64,000 nt of DNA from Cytophagaceae bacterium (GTDB lineage Bacteria > Bacteroidota > Bacteroidia > Cytophagales > Flexibacteraceae), in the NCBI GenBank assembly GCA_027490155.1, contig JAIXYP010000054.1, forward strand, positions 42,492-106,491, written 5' to 3'. Each line of letters starts with the position of its first letter. Position 1 is the first letter of the stretch. Both the position numbers and the translations under genes were made by a program. This document shows positions 1 to 8,408 of this stretch, in pieces. The notes under the pieces were generated by a model, which ran no database searches, was not told the origin of the DNA, and saw nothing but the letters and a program-made list of their open reading frames with translations.

Positions 1-841
1 ATCAGCCACCATGAACAGTATCCTCAATATTAGCAAGAGTCTTAAGCGGAACGACATCACGGCCAACAACCATTACGAGGCTGGACTCGCTAGTGCTTTG
101 GCAGTATTGCTGCCAGAGGAAATGGATATGGGTGTAGTGCTTATCGATATGGGTGCTGGCACAACCGAGATTTTGATATTCCATGACAAGGTGCTTCGGC
201 ATTTATCCGTTCTGCCCTTTGGCGGCAATATCATCACCAAAGACATCGTCGAGGGCTGTAACATCCAGGAAAAGCAAGCTGAAGCCATCAAGCAACAGGT
301 TGGCAATGCCATCCCCGAGAATACCATAGAGGGTAATTATATCGCGATCCCTGGCATCAAAAACAGGGCATCCAAGGAGATTTCGGTACGGAACCTGTCG
401 CGCATTATTGCGGCCCGCACCGAGGAACTTTTTGAGATTATCGACAACGAAATCTCGAACAGTGGTTGGGCTGACCGGATGGGTGCAGGGATCGTCCTGA
501 CCGGAGGTTGTGCCAATATGTTGGGCCTCAAGCAGTTGGTCGAGACCATGACAGGCTTCGAGGTCCGGATAGGACACCCGAATGAATATCTTGGGAAATC
601 CAAAACCGAAGCGATCAAAAATCCTTCTTATGCCACCGCTGTCGGTTTAGCGCTTGCGGGTTCAATGTATCTAGACGAACGTGATAAGGCGCATAACACT
701 GCCAAACGTGCCTCAAAGGCAGCTAAGCCCAAGGCTGTATCAAACAATGGGTCTAACCCTTCCAAGTCTCTTGATGGAATATTCAAGAAATTGAGCGATT
801 TTATAAACAATGATGACGACAGTTTGCCTGATAAATATTAG
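1..841 (+). CDS. ftsA: FtsA, cell division actin-like ATPase (5' end outside window)
   Basis: The reading frame is open from the first base of the window, so the N-terminal part of the protein is missing. What remains matches the C-terminal half of FtsA, the actin-fold protein that tethers FtsZ to the membrane. Visible actin-fold elements are a phosphate-2 type segment (VLIDMGAGTTEILIF) and an adenosine-loop type segment (GIVLTGGCANMLGL). A Lys/Ala/Ser-rich linker leads to a C-terminal stretch (SLDGIFKKLSDFINND) that resembles the amphipathic membrane-targeting helix of FtsA. It ends with TAG at 839-841 and is followed 144 bp later by ftsZ on the same strand, the usual division-cluster order. 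The assignment rests on both sequence and context. Confidence 0.93.
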   Translation, partial: SATMNSILNISKSLKRNDITANNHYEAGLASALAVLLPEEMDMGVVLIDMGAGTTEILIFHDKVLRHLSVLPFGGNIITKDIVEGCNIQEKQAEAIKQQVGNAIPENTIEGNYIAIPGIKNRASKEISVRNLSRIIAARTEELFEIIDNEISNSGWADRMGAGIVLTGGCANMLGLKQLVETMTGFEVRIGHPNEYLGKSKTEAIKNPSYATAVGLALAGSMYLDERDKAHNTAKRASKAAKPKAVSNNGSNPSKSLDGIFKKLSDFINNDDDSLPDKY

Positions 842-880
842 GCCAGACGATAGGTTCCACTTATCCTCAAGGTAAGGCCC

Positions 881-888
881 TAGTTTTG
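881..888 (+). promoter_or_regulatory. possible -7 element of an ftsZ promoter
   Basis: TAGTTTTG fits the Bacteroidota -7 consensus TAnnTTTG and would give an ftsZ leader of about 90 nt. I see no good TTG box 18-20 bp upstream, so the call is weak. The gene may simply be read through from ftsA. Confidence 0.3.
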
Positions 889-985
889 TCGTTGCCCCAT
901 TACCGCTGCCCAATCATCGACCAATATTGCCCACAACATACTATCCTCTGCCAAGGCAGTCCACCACTTACAAGCCTACTCACGC

Positions 986-2683
986 ATGATAACGCCACGC
1001 TTTAATCCTGATGATTTGCACGACAAGTCATCAATCCAGGATGTCAACTCCGACCAAGAGACATCAGCACGCCCTATTTACTCCTTTATCAACCCTGATC
1101 ATGATGATATCATCATTAAGGTTGTGGGTGTAGGGGGCGGTGGCAGCCATGCCGTCAAAAACATGCAAAAGGCAGGTATTCGTGGGGTTGACTTTATGGT
1201 TGTCAATACCGACCGGCAAGCTCTCAGGAACAACCCAGTCCAGAAGAAAATTCAGATCGGTACCACCCTAACTGGTGGGCTAGGAGCTGGCTCAAATGCT
1301 GAGGTGGGTGAGAAGGCTGCACAAGAAAGCCGACAAGAGATCATCGACGCACTCAGTGATGGTACACGTATGGTGTTTATCACGGCAGGTATGGGTGGCG
1401 GCACTGGTACTGGGGCATCCCCAATTATTGCAGAGGTGGCACGCGAATTGGGTATCCTAACTGTGGGTATCGTTACCTTACCATTCTCAACAGAGGGCGT
1501 GCCAAAGATGGAGCGTGCCTTTAAAGGTGTAGCGGCGCTAAAGGAATATTGCGACACAGTATTGGTGATCCTGAACGATAAGTTGGTCGAGGTTTTTGGG
1601 TCCTTGTCTTACCTAGACGCCTACCAAAAGGCTGATAGTGTCTTGCTCACAGCTGCCAAAAGCATCGCAGAGATCATCACTGTCGAAGGACACCCGAACG
1701 TTGACTTTAATGACGTCAAGACGGTAATGCAAGATAGTAGAACCTCTGTAATGGGGACTGGCATCGCAAGCGGAGAAAATGCCTGTCGCACTGCCGCCGC
1801 GCAAGCCCTCGATAGTCCATTACTTAACAATTATAACATTGCAGGTGCCAAGTTTATCTTGGTGGGCATCTTCTTTGGCAAGGTGTCTCCTAACATCGCC
1901 GAGATAGACCAGGTCAACTCGGACATTCAGGAGCAGACAGGCTTTAACTCTGAGCTTAAATTTAGTGCATTCCAAGATCCTGATCTTGAGGATGAGATCC
2001 GGGTGACTGTCATTGCGACGGGTTTTGAGGATGACGATCCGTTCTATGGCTACTCACGTCCGTCGGAGATGTCTGGTAACGCTCGCGAGCGTGTTGTAAG
2101 GGAGACTGCCAAAACAGTGCACCTTTCACCCAACAAAGCTCCAGCTGCACCGTCCCAACAAGCCGCTGCGCCTCAGCAGCAGCAGACGTACCAGCAGCCA
2201 CAGTCCCCACAACAGACCAATAATGCCTCACGTCCTCTCTTCACTAAGGATGAGCATGAAAGGGCGGCTTCCTATCAGCAACAGCAACAACAAGCCCCCA
2301 AACAAAGTCCCCAAACGCCCAGAACTACAGTCAATCTTGACGGTACGCTCATGCTGAACGGATTTTCGGTGCCGGCTGAGGACCCGACAGACAAAATATT
2401 TGCCGAACAGTCCTTGTCAGACAACCGTCTGGATGCCTTGGTAGAGCAGCGCAAGGCGAGGCAAGAACGCCAGCGTCAGCTCAATGACCTTAAACGTCAA
2501 GGTGTTAACGGAGTGGCAAGCCCTGAGGGTATCAAGATGATGAACGAGCCTACCTGGCTCAGGATGAACATTGACCTTAATGACAACGTTAATCCTGGAA
2601 GCCGTCAGGTTAGTCGTACCACAGTCAACATGGACAATGAGTTGCGGGAGAACAACCGTTTTTTGCATGACAACATTGACTAG
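986..2683 (+). CDS. ftsZ: FtsZ, tubulin-like division GTPase with long C-terminal linker
   Basis: FtsZ polymerises at midcell into the Z-ring that organises septum synthesis. A 45-residue N-terminal extension precedes the GTPase core. The nucleotide-binding segments are GVGGGGSHAV (about residues 48-57), NTDRQAL (74-80) and the tubulin signature GGGTGTG (137-143). The T7 catalytic loop NVDFNDVKTVM is present. At 565 residues it is far longer than the roughly 380-residue E. coli protein. The excess is a Gln/Pro-rich linker and a tail containing EPTWLRMNIDL, which resembles the conserved FtsZ C-terminal peptide that binds FtsA. A motif RTTVN(L/M)D occurs twice in the linker and tail. The start ATG follows 144 bp after ftsA, and a strong terminator follows the stop. 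Confidence 0.97.
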   Translation: MITPRFNPDDLHDKSSIQDVNSDQETSARPIYSFINPDHDDIIIKVVGVGGGGSHAVKNMQKAGIRGVDFMVVNTDRQALRNNPVQKKIQIGTTLTGGLGAGSNAEVGEKAAQESRQEIIDALSDGTRMVFITAGMGGGTGTGASPIIAEVARELGILTVGIVTLPFSTEGVPKMERAFKGVAALKEYCDTVLVILNDKLVEVFGSLSYLDAYQKADSVLLTAAKSIAEIITVEGHPNVDFNDVKTVMQDSRTSVMGTGIASGENACRTAAAQALDSPLLNNYNIAGAKFILVGIFFGKVSPNIAEIDQVNSDIQEQTGFNSELKFSAFQDPDLEDEIRVTVIATGFEDDDPFYGYSRPSEMSGNARERVVRETAKTVHLSPNKAPAAPSQQAAAPQQQQTYQQPQSPQQTNNASRPLFTKDEHERAASYQQQQQQAPKQSPQTPRTTVNLDGTLMLNGFSVPAEDPTDKIFAEQSLSDNRLDALVEQRKARQERQRQLNDLKRQGVNGVASPEGIKMMNEPTWLRMNIDLNDNVNPGSRQVSRTTVNMDNELRENNRFLHDNID

Positions 2684-2710
2684 CTAGGCTTGTTAGTCGG
2701 ATACTACAAA

Positions 2711-2746
2711 AGCGGGAGCTCCATAACTAAGGGCTCCCGCTTTTTT
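2711..2746 (+). terminator. rho-independent terminator after ftsZ
   Basis: A perfect 9-bp stem (AGCGGGAGC with GCTCCCGCT) encloses a 13-nt loop and is followed by a run of six T. It closes the ftsA-ftsZ unit and faces the convergent copA gene. Confidence 0.9.
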
Positions 2747-2783
2747 GGGATAGTATTCCGGATAGGTCGAACAGGCAATTGGC

Positions 2784-5276
2784 CTAGCTCTTGATAAAAT
2801 GATGCCCTACTTTGATACGGATACTATTTAGTACCACTGTGATGGAGCTAAGAGCCATCGAGAGACCTGCCCATAAGTGGCTGTCATGGATATTGAACAA
2901 GGCAACAGACAAACCAGCAGCCATCGGGATCATGAGGAGGTTATAGCCAAAGGCCCAAATTAGGTTCTCACGAATGCGGGCATTAAGCTGTTTGCTGATA
3001 CCATAGGCGGTGTCGATTGCATTGAGGTCAGGCCGCATGAGGGTGATAGCGGCTGCTTGTTGGGCTATATCCGTCCCTGCTTTGACGGCAATACTGACAT
3101 CTGCCACTGCTAGGCTTGGTGCGTCGTTGATCCCGTCTCCTATCATTGCCACGATTTTGCCCTGTGCCTGAAGCTGCTGGATATACGTAGACTTATCAGT
3201 CGGCAACTGGTTTGCCTTTGCGTTTGTAGCTGGTATTCCGAGCTGGGCAGCTAGGCTGGTGACAGGACTTTCCTTATCACCACTCAGCAGGTGGACATTG
3301 ATGTGTTTTTCTTCGGCCCAGTGGATAATTTTAGTGGCATCAGGACGAAGTTCGTCTTGTAAAAAGAAACAAGCAACCACAGTGCCCTCGACCCCGATCC
3401 AGACTTCGGAGGCCTCGGAATGAGATATATTGGCTTGGTTACTGAAACGATCGAGCGATGGTGGCACTAAGCAACCTTTGGCCCGGAGCCATTCTGGCTT
3501 GCCAATCAGGACTGAAAAATGATGCGATTGCTCAGCATCCAGAGCTTCAGTGGTTTCTGTAGGAGCATGCGGAAAGCGAAACAGCTCTTTTAGCTGGGCA
3601 GCTGGGTCTATTGGAACTTTTCCCCAATAATTAACCAAAAAAACCTCCATGCCATTCCCTGGGTGGTTTATGTCGTTCAGGAGCACAAAGTCACTCCCTT
3701 GCTCTGTTGCCTTGTTTTGGTCAGTGGGTCCATTAAGCGAGGCCCAGTTCATAATGGACTTGGTCAGTGGGTGGTTGTTGACTTCGGACACTAGCCCAAG
3801 TATGGTCCAGAAGTCTTGCTTAGCCTTTGATGATAAATAGGCGTCGCATACGTAAGGGATACCCACAGTGAGTGTCCCCGTTTTATCAAAGACGATATCG
3901 GTGATGGTGCCTAAGGCCTCAAGGCCGTCACTTTTGCGAACAAGAATGCCATTTTGAGAAGCTATCCCTATAGCCTTAACCATCACGATTGGTGTGGCCA
4001 GCCCTAGTGCACAAGGGCAGGAAACAATCAAGACTGTGATCATGGACCCTAGCCCTAGGCTGCGTGCCTGTGCCGTAGTGGCGACCAAATCCCAGGCGAA
4101 CCAACCGGCCTGTACCATAGCCCCGGCGGCCAGCCAAAAGCCTAGTGCTGCCACGCTCATAATCAGAACGAAAGGGATAAACCGGGCAGCTACCCTGTCT
4201 GCCATACCTTGTGACTTACTAGGTGTACTTTGGGCTATTCTGATGGCTTTGATGGCTGTTTCGATCACGGTTGTACCCACTTTCGACTTCATGACCTGTA
4301 CCTGGAGGCTTCCATTGAGATTAAGGGTGCCCGCCCAGACTTCTTGGCCAAGTGTTTTGAGTTCAGGCATCGCCTCCCCGTTAATGATTTGCTGGTCCAC
4401 CTCGCTAGTACCGGCAATTACGGTTCCATCGATCGGGATTAGCTCACCTGGCCGGACTAGGACGACATCCCCTTCTATCAGTTTTAGTACACTAATTTGC
4501 TTAACAGTTTTACCACTGACTAAGTTGGCCACCGTAGGTTGCCGATTGATAAGATTTTTGAGGGCTTGGCCAGTTTTTCGTTTAACGTTATCTTCCAGAA
4601 TACGACCTACTGTAACGGAAGCAAGCACAAGAAATGGGCCGTCAAACATGACCATCGGATGGAAATCTTGTTGCAACATCCATTCAGGATTAAATATCGA
4701 AAGTAATGAATAAAATGTGGCCACCATTGAGCTAATAAATATTAGTGAATCCATCCCTGGTCTTCGATTGATTAATTGTTGTAATCCGTTTGCAAGTGGC
4801 AGATTAGAAACAAAACCAATCAAAACGAACGAAAATCCGAACGTATTGATAATAACAGAATAATCAATTGGTGTATAACTTAGTTCGGAAATAGGTCGTA
4901 AATACCATGCAAATAAAATCAGGAGTGCCAAGAAACAGGATATAATCAAATACTTCCCCGGATGCATTGGCCTGATTGATGAAATAGGATCATCAAGTTT
5001 GTTAATCGGTTCTAGGGTATCCGTTGGCCAAATCTTGGTGCTATGATGAAGGCTATAACCTTGTGTTTTGAGTCTCATGACCCATTCTTCAGGTCGTGTT
5101 AGGGTCGTGTCATAGGTGATAAATGCTTCATTATCAACAATGTTGAACTGGGACCCCTTAACTCCATTAAAATAGGATAAAGTATCCTTGATGGCATTAG
5201 CACAGCTAGAACAGGTCATCCCCCGGACCTCAAACGCCTGTGTGACTAGATTGGTATTTTCGTCGGAAGTATCCAT
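2784..5276 (-). CDS. copA: CopA-type copper-exporting P1B ATPase
   Basis: This inner-membrane pump exports Cu(I) from the cytoplasm using ATP. One N-terminal heavy-metal-associated domain carries the CxxC site (GMTCSSCANA, Cys22 and Cys25). The transmembrane metal site SCPCALGLATP, diagnostic of P1B-1 copper pumps, lies near residue 418. It is followed by the phosphorylation motif DKTGTLT near 461, an HP motif (NNHPLTK) near 500 and the hinge GDGINDAP near 712. The length of 830 residues is normal for one HMA domain plus eight helices. It is the last gene of a leftward copper cluster. A terminator-like hairpin separates it from the regulator upstream, so it may also have its own promoter; TATCTTTA on the minus strand at 5303-5296 is a one-mismatch -7 box. 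Confidence 0.95.
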   Translation of the reverse strand: MDTSDENTNLVTQAFEVRGMTCSSCANAIKDTLSYFNGVKGSQFNIVDNEAFITYDTTLTRPEEWVMRLKTQGYSLHHSTKIWPTDTLEPINKLDDPISSIRPMHPGKYLIISCFLALLILFAWYLRPISELSYTPIDYSVIINTFGFSFVLIGFVSNLPLANGLQQLINRRPGMDSLIFISSMVATFYSLLSIFNPEWMLQQDFHPMVMFDGPFLVLASVTVGRILEDNVKRKTGQALKNLINRQPTVANLVSGKTVKQISVLKLIEGDVVLVRPGELIPIDGTVIAGTSEVDQQIINGEAMPELKTLGQEVWAGTLNLNGSLQVQVMKSKVGTTVIETAIKAIRIAQSTPSKSQGMADRVAARFIPFVLIMSVAALGFWLAAGAMVQAGWFAWDLVATTAQARSLGLGSMITVLIVSCPCALGLATPIVMVKAIGIASQNGILVRKSDGLEALGTITDIVFDKTGTLTVGIPYVCDAYLSSKAKQDFWTILGLVSEVNNHPLTKSIMNWASLNGPTDQNKATEQGSDFVLLNDINHPGNGMEVFLVNYWGKVPIDPAAQLKELFRFPHAPTETTEALDAEQSHHFSVLIGKPEWLRAKGCLVPPSLDRFSNQANISHSEASEVWIGVEGTVVACFFLQDELRPDATKIIHWAEEKHINVHLLSGDKESPVTSLAAQLGIPATNAKANQLPTDKSTYIQQLQAQGKIVAMIGDGINDAPSLAVADVSIAVKAGTDIAQQAAAITLMRPDLNAIDTAYGISKQLNARIRENLIWAFGYNLLMIPMAAGLSVALFNIHDSHLWAGLSMALSSITVVLNSIRIKVGHHFIKS

Positions 5277-5317
5277 GTTGATTATCAGGTTCTGTTAAAG
5301 ATACAAAGGTCCGCTAA

Positions 5318-5353
5318 ACAAAAAACCTGGCCATTATATCTAATGGTCAGGTT
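5318..5353 (-). terminator. terminator or attenuator between the AraC-type regulator and copA
   Basis: On the minus strand, 13-bp arms (5341-5353 and 5324-5336, one G-T pair) enclose a 4-nt loop and are followed by a T-rich tail. It lies in the 111-bp gap between the regulator and copA. It could uncouple copA from the upstream genes or lower its read-through. Confidence 0.75.
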
Positions 5354-5387
5354 CTATCAAAATTAGGTTAGTTAACTGCTTGGTAGT

Positions 5388-5966
5388 CTAGTCGGTCAAC
5401 TTATCGATGCGTAATCGGTCGGTTGGCTTCTGGCTTTTGTAACTGCTAGGAGTCATACCCGTTATTTGGCGAAATTGATTGCTGAAATAGGCAGCAGAAC
5501 TATAGCCTAATCGGGCTGCAATTTCACTCATACTCATTTGTTCCTCATGGAGCCACTCTTTGGCCTGTTCAATCTTTTGCATGATCGTGAACCGCTCGAG
5601 CGACATCGTTTCGTATGTGCCAAAAAGATGTGTCAAGGTAGAATAGTCCTTAGCCATCTCTTGCTCGAGGTAGGCAGACATATTGAGGTGCATGTGCTCT
5701 AACTTGCCTGAACGAACTAGATTGCGTATTGTGTCCTTAATCCGTTGGACTATGATCTCCCCAGGTTTCTGGATAATGTCAAAGCCAATATCACGCAATT
5801 TTTGGGCAAGTATCGGCAATCCAACACCCGTGCCAGGATCATTGAAGATGGCTTGGCCTAGTTTGACGCTGATCGGTACGTAGCCACTGCTGATGAGCAA
5901 GGCTTCGACTGCCATGATGCAGCGGTCGCACACCATGTTTTTGATACTGATGCTTTTAGTTTCCAT
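5388..5966 (-). CDS. HMA-AraC fusion: putative metal-sensing transcription regulator
   Basis: The protein joins two recognisable parts. Residues 1-70 resemble a heavy-metal-associated fold with a CxxC site (MVCDRCIMAVEAL, Cys13 and Cys16). Residues 110-185 form an AraC/XylS helix-turn-helix region, including MSEIAARLGYSSAAYFSNQFRQITGMTPSSYK, the typical second HTH. At 192 residues it is shorter than classical AraC regulators because the sensor is the small HMA-like domain. From its place between an HMA lipoprotein and copA I infer that it senses Cu(I) and controls this cluster. The inverted repeat at 7106-7136 is the best candidate site. The sensing role is inference; the domain content is seen. 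Confidence 0.85.
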   Translation of the reverse strand: METKSISIKNMVCDRCIMAVEALLISSGYVPISVKLGQAIFNDPGTGVGLPILAQKLRDIGFDIIQKPGEIIVQRIKDTIRNLVRSGKLEHMHLNMSAYLEQEMAKDYSTLTHLFGTYETMSLERFTIMQKIEQAKEWLHEEQMSMSEIAARLGYSSAAYFSNQFRQITGMTPSSYKSQKPTDRLRIDKLTD

Positions 5967-5975
5967 CTATCGGCT

Positions 5976-6422
5976 TTAGTTGTTAGGCAAGATAGAGGTG
6001 AGCATCAATTGGGAATTAGTTGGATGGTAAACGGCTAATGCCTTTACTTTGATGGTGCGCTCATATTGGCAACAATCGGGTAAGTTTTGGTATGCAGAGT
6101 CGGTGGACGCTTTGAACTCGGTATCATGCCCCGATGCGGCAATGAGATCGCAAACCTCAACCTTGGTCAGGTTGGTGCCAGACAGACTGGCTACGAATGT
6201 TTGAGTCTCAGGTGTCCAACGTGGATTTTGGACTCCGGCTTGCTTAACAGCTTCGATGATACGCTCTTGGCACATTTCGCAATTACCCAATACCTTAAAG
6301 CTAACGACCTCAGCAGAAGCGGTAGGTTGGTTGGTATTGGTTTTGGGTGTACTGTCGGTGTTGCTACAAGCAACGCTGAATGATGCCACCGCAAGGCAGA
6401 GCAGTATTCTTAATGTGTTCAT
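5976..6422 (-). CDS. HMA-domain lipoprotein of the copper cluster
   Basis: From the chosen start the protein begins with a short lipoprotein signal (MNTLRILLCLAVASFSVAC, lipid-modified Cys at about 19), then a Thr/Asn-rich linker, then an HMA-like metal-binding domain with CEMC (Cys48 and Cys51). A Cys pair (LPDCCQ) follows near residue 117. I prefer this ATG over an in-frame upstream one at 6512 because it places the signal peptide at the N-terminus. A periplasm-facing copper-binding or chaperone role is inferred from the HMA site and from the neighbouring regulator, whose start lies 9 bp downstream, and copA. Confidence 0.8.
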   Translation of the reverse strand: MNTLRILLCLAVASFSVACSNTDSTPKTNTNQPTASAEVVSFKVLGNCEMCQERIIEAVKQAGVQNPRWTPETQTFVASLSGTNLTKVEVCDLIAASGHDTEFKASTDSAYQNLPDCCQYERTIKVKALAVYHPTNSQLMLTSILPNN

Positions 6423-6595
6423 GATTAGTTGATGATTAAAGTCAAAAATAAGGTGTGCCATGCGGTTGCCTTGTCTGGCGCCTAGCAAGGCGTTCAGGGC
6501 AAGAAGCACCAATAAGTGGTGGCCAAACGACTAATCTGAATTAGTTGGTTGAGCTTTGCATTGCCTGACTATTGACTACTAATTCGATTGTAGTT

Positions 6596-7042
6596 CTATA
6601 GCCTTAAATTTTGGCATTGGTCCAGAATGGGTATTGAGTGACCAAGATTTGTATAGTAGCTAACTGCTCGATCGTCGAGGACCATAAAGTCCGTCAGGGT
6701 TGGCAGCGTGACAAGGGCCCGGCCTGTAATTTGGTTCAGCAAAAAGCCTAGAGGCTGTCTTGCTTTTGGGCAGTTGTCATATTGGTTGACGCTAGCATCA
6801 ATGAATGTACCTTGGATATGTCCGAGGTGTCTGGAACAACAGTTATGGCCGAGAAATAACTTAGGGCAAGCCTCAGGGGCGTCGGCGCAGCACGGTCGGC
6901 TGCAGTCTGTTGAGATGGGTAGGATATAGGCGTTACCTTGTGCAAGAACAGCGTCATTGCAGCAATTTTCTTCGAGGTCAGGGATCCCTATTTGGGAGGC
7001 CAACATCAGCACAGTCATTACTATACACAACAACTGACGCAT
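6596..7042 (-). CDS. small Cys-rich exported protein, first gene of the copper cluster
   Basis: I do not recognise a named family. The 148-residue protein has an N-terminal hydrophobic signal-like segment (MRQLLCIVMTVLMLASQIGIP) and ten cysteines after it, several as pairs (NCC, PCC, NCC), with nearby His residues (GHNCCSRHLGH). This is typical of small exported metal-binding or metal-responsive proteins of Bacteroidota. It leads the leftward copper cluster. A promoter with a striking inverted repeat lies 50-95 bp upstream of its ATG. Copper binding is inferred from cysteine content and context only. Confidence 0.65.
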   Translation of the reverse strand: MRQLLCIVMTVLMLASQIGIPDLEENCCNDAVLAQGNAYILPISTDCSRPCCADAPEACPKLFLGHNCCSRHLGHIQGTFIDASVNQYDNCPKARQPLGFLLNQITGRALVTLPTLTDFMVLDDRAVSYYTNLGHSIPILDQCQNLRL

Positions 7043-7098
7043 ACTAAAGCTTAATGGGAGGGGTTGGAAATGGTGAGTGCCAGAGATATTTTAGCTGG

Positions 7099-7136
7099 CA
7101 AATGTATATACGGAAGCCTAAAATGCTTCCGTATAT
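7099..7136 (-). promoter_or_regulatory. promoter with operator-like inverted repeat for the copper cluster
   Basis: On the minus strand TACATTTG (7106-7099) fits the -7 consensus TAnnTTTG. Directly upstream, at 7106-7136, is a perfect inverted repeat with 12-bp arms (ATATACGGAAGC and GCTTCCGTATAT) and a 7-nt spacer. It fills the region where a -33 box would lie. No T-run follows on either strand, so an operator is more likely than a terminator. The predicted leader to the ATG at 7042 is about 50 nt. Confidence 0.65.
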
Positions 7137-7192
7137 CCCTATTTCCGAAAGAAGTTACCTAAAGTTGTTCGGCAACCTATAAAATCAGGTAA

Positions 7193-7726
7193 TTATTTCG
7201 ATTTTGTGTACTGAAGGTTCAACAAAAGTTTGACGTCATCTGATACGACGATGTTGCCAGCCTCGGTCACAGCGCTCCAGACAAGACCAAAATCTTTGCG
7301 GTTGATAGTACCTGTGATTTCGAAGCCTGCCTTTTCGTTACCATAGAAATCGGTCGCTGTGCCGCCGTACTCGGCTTTCAGGATTACGGCCTTGGTAACA
7401 CCGTGCAGCGTAAGGTTACCCTCAACACTGTATTGCGTGTCGTTCAGTTTCTTGAAGTTGCTCGACACAAAGGTGAGCGATGGGTGGTTGTCAGCATCGA
7501 AGAACTCGGCAGACTTAAGGTGAGTGTCGCGCTGCTCCATTCCTGTGTCGATGCTGTTGATATCGGCACTGAATGAGGCTTTGGCTCCTACCAGATCGTC
7601 ACTAATGGTGTCTAGCGTTCCGCTGAAAGATTTAAACGAACCGGTGACGGTGCTGATGACAAGGTGCTTGACCTTGAATTGTACTTCGCTGTGCGATGGG
7701 TCAACGGTCCAGTTTGCTGTAGCCAT
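7193..7726 (-). CDS. yceI: YceI family lipid-binding-like protein
   Basis: The 177-residue sequence shows the YceI lipocalin-like pattern: WTVDPSHSEVQFKVKHLVISTVTG at the N-terminus, then FKSFSGTLD, DTHLKSAEFFDADNHPSLTF and a C-terminal NRKDFGLVW. YceI proteins bind isoprenoid-like lipids in a beta-barrel. There is no signal peptide from the chosen ATG, so this copy is predicted to be cytoplasmic. An in-frame upstream start at 7813 would add 29 residues that match nothing in the family, so I reject it. It appears monocistronic, with a palindrome-bearing promoter about 180 bp upstream. Confidence 0.9.
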   Translation of the reverse strand: MATANWTVDPSHSEVQFKVKHLVISTVTGSFKSFSGTLDTISDDLVGAKASFSADINSIDTGMEQRDTHLKSAEFFDADNHPSLTFVSSNFKKLNDTQYSVEGNLTLHGVTKAVILKAEYGGTATDFYGNEKAGFEITGTINRKDFGLVWSAVTEAGNIVVSDDVKLLLNLQYTKSK

Positions 7727-7910
7727 GATGTAGTGGTTGTGGGGTTTGAGGTTTGAAAATTGTCTAAAGTCGTAACGGTTGTCGGGTACTAACTCACTTA
7801 TAATAAGCAACATTGCAAAAACCGTGCTGTCAGCTTAGTACTGACAATAATGGTATTTGGGCTTGAGACCTGTCAGGTTTGTACTCCCTTTAACTATCAT
7901 TAAGACGATA

Positions 7911-7931
7911 CAAAAGTATATGTTGCAACAT
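7911..7931 (-). promoter_or_regulatory. candidate yceI promoter with 12-bp palindrome
   Basis: TACTTTTG on the minus strand (7918-7911) fits the -7 consensus. A perfect palindrome ATGTTGCAACAT (7920-7931) sits immediately upstream, in the spacer. Just beyond it the plus strand repeats CTTGT three times between 7940 and 7977. No clear TTG box is seen at N19, and the leader would be long, so the promoter call is tentative. Confidence 0.45.
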
Positions 7932-8043
7932 GTATAAGCCTTGTCAACGTCTTGTATAAATGCCGCTAAGTCTTGTAAAAAGAGGCACAGCGAGATTGCA
8001 ATTTCCTTAAGTGAACAAGCCTCTAGGTTTCCCAGATGCTATT

Positions 8044-8361
8044 TTAAGCCCCTAATAGCCTGATTTCTTTTATGATGCCTGCGCCTACATGGCGGCTGAT
8101 TTGGGCCATTAGGCGTTCTCTGGTCAGGTGAAACTCCTGCCGTAAGGAGGGTGAGGTAATGATCATGACCAAAACGCCCTGCTGGACGTACATCTTCTGG
8201 ATATTTAGCAAAACGGAAGGGCTAAATGTGCCGTTGATAAAGTCTAGTACACGTGTTTCGTTTACCTTTTGGTCCATATTTCCCTTGCGCAGTACCTCGG
8301 CGAGCATTGTTGCCAAGGATTGCGGTTCGTTCGCACGCTGGTCTTTAGGGTACTTGGCCAT
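8044..8361 (-). CDS. DUF721 (DciA-like) protein
   Basis: This 105-residue protein matches the DUF721 pattern: a short basic N-terminus, an N-terminal helix (SLATMLAEVLRKGNMDQKVNETRVLDFI) and the central hydrophobic strand region VLVMIITSPSLRQEFHLTRERLMAQIS. DUF721 proteins are related to DciA, the loader of the replicative helicase DnaB in many bacteria that lack DnaC. A role in nucleic-acid handling is therefore likely but not shown. Its neighbours are not replication genes. No signal peptide or membrane segment is seen. Confidence 0.75.
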   Translation of the reverse strand: MAKYPKDQRANEPQSLATMLAEVLRKGNMDQKVNETRVLDFINGTFSPSVLLNIQKMYVQQGVLVMIITSPSLRQEFHLTRERLMAQISRHVGAGIIKEIRLLGA

Positions 8362-8408
8362 TTGTAAGAAGGTGTGGAATCAATATGACGATTAGGCAGA
8401 GATTTAGG

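Noticed and set aside
3994..4713. 239-codon plus-strand open frame
   Set aside because: It lies wholly opposite copA, whose metal and ATPase motifs are intact; the peptide is Ser/Thr/Pro-rich like a shadow frame.
6423..6512. N-terminal extension of the HMA lipoprotein
   Set aside because: It would bury the lipobox signal 30 residues into the protein; the ATG at 6422 is a better start.
7137..7192. possible terminator after yceI
   Set aside because: TTACCT/AGGTAA and GTTG/CAAC can pair in this stretch, but the stems are short and no U-run follows on the minus strand.
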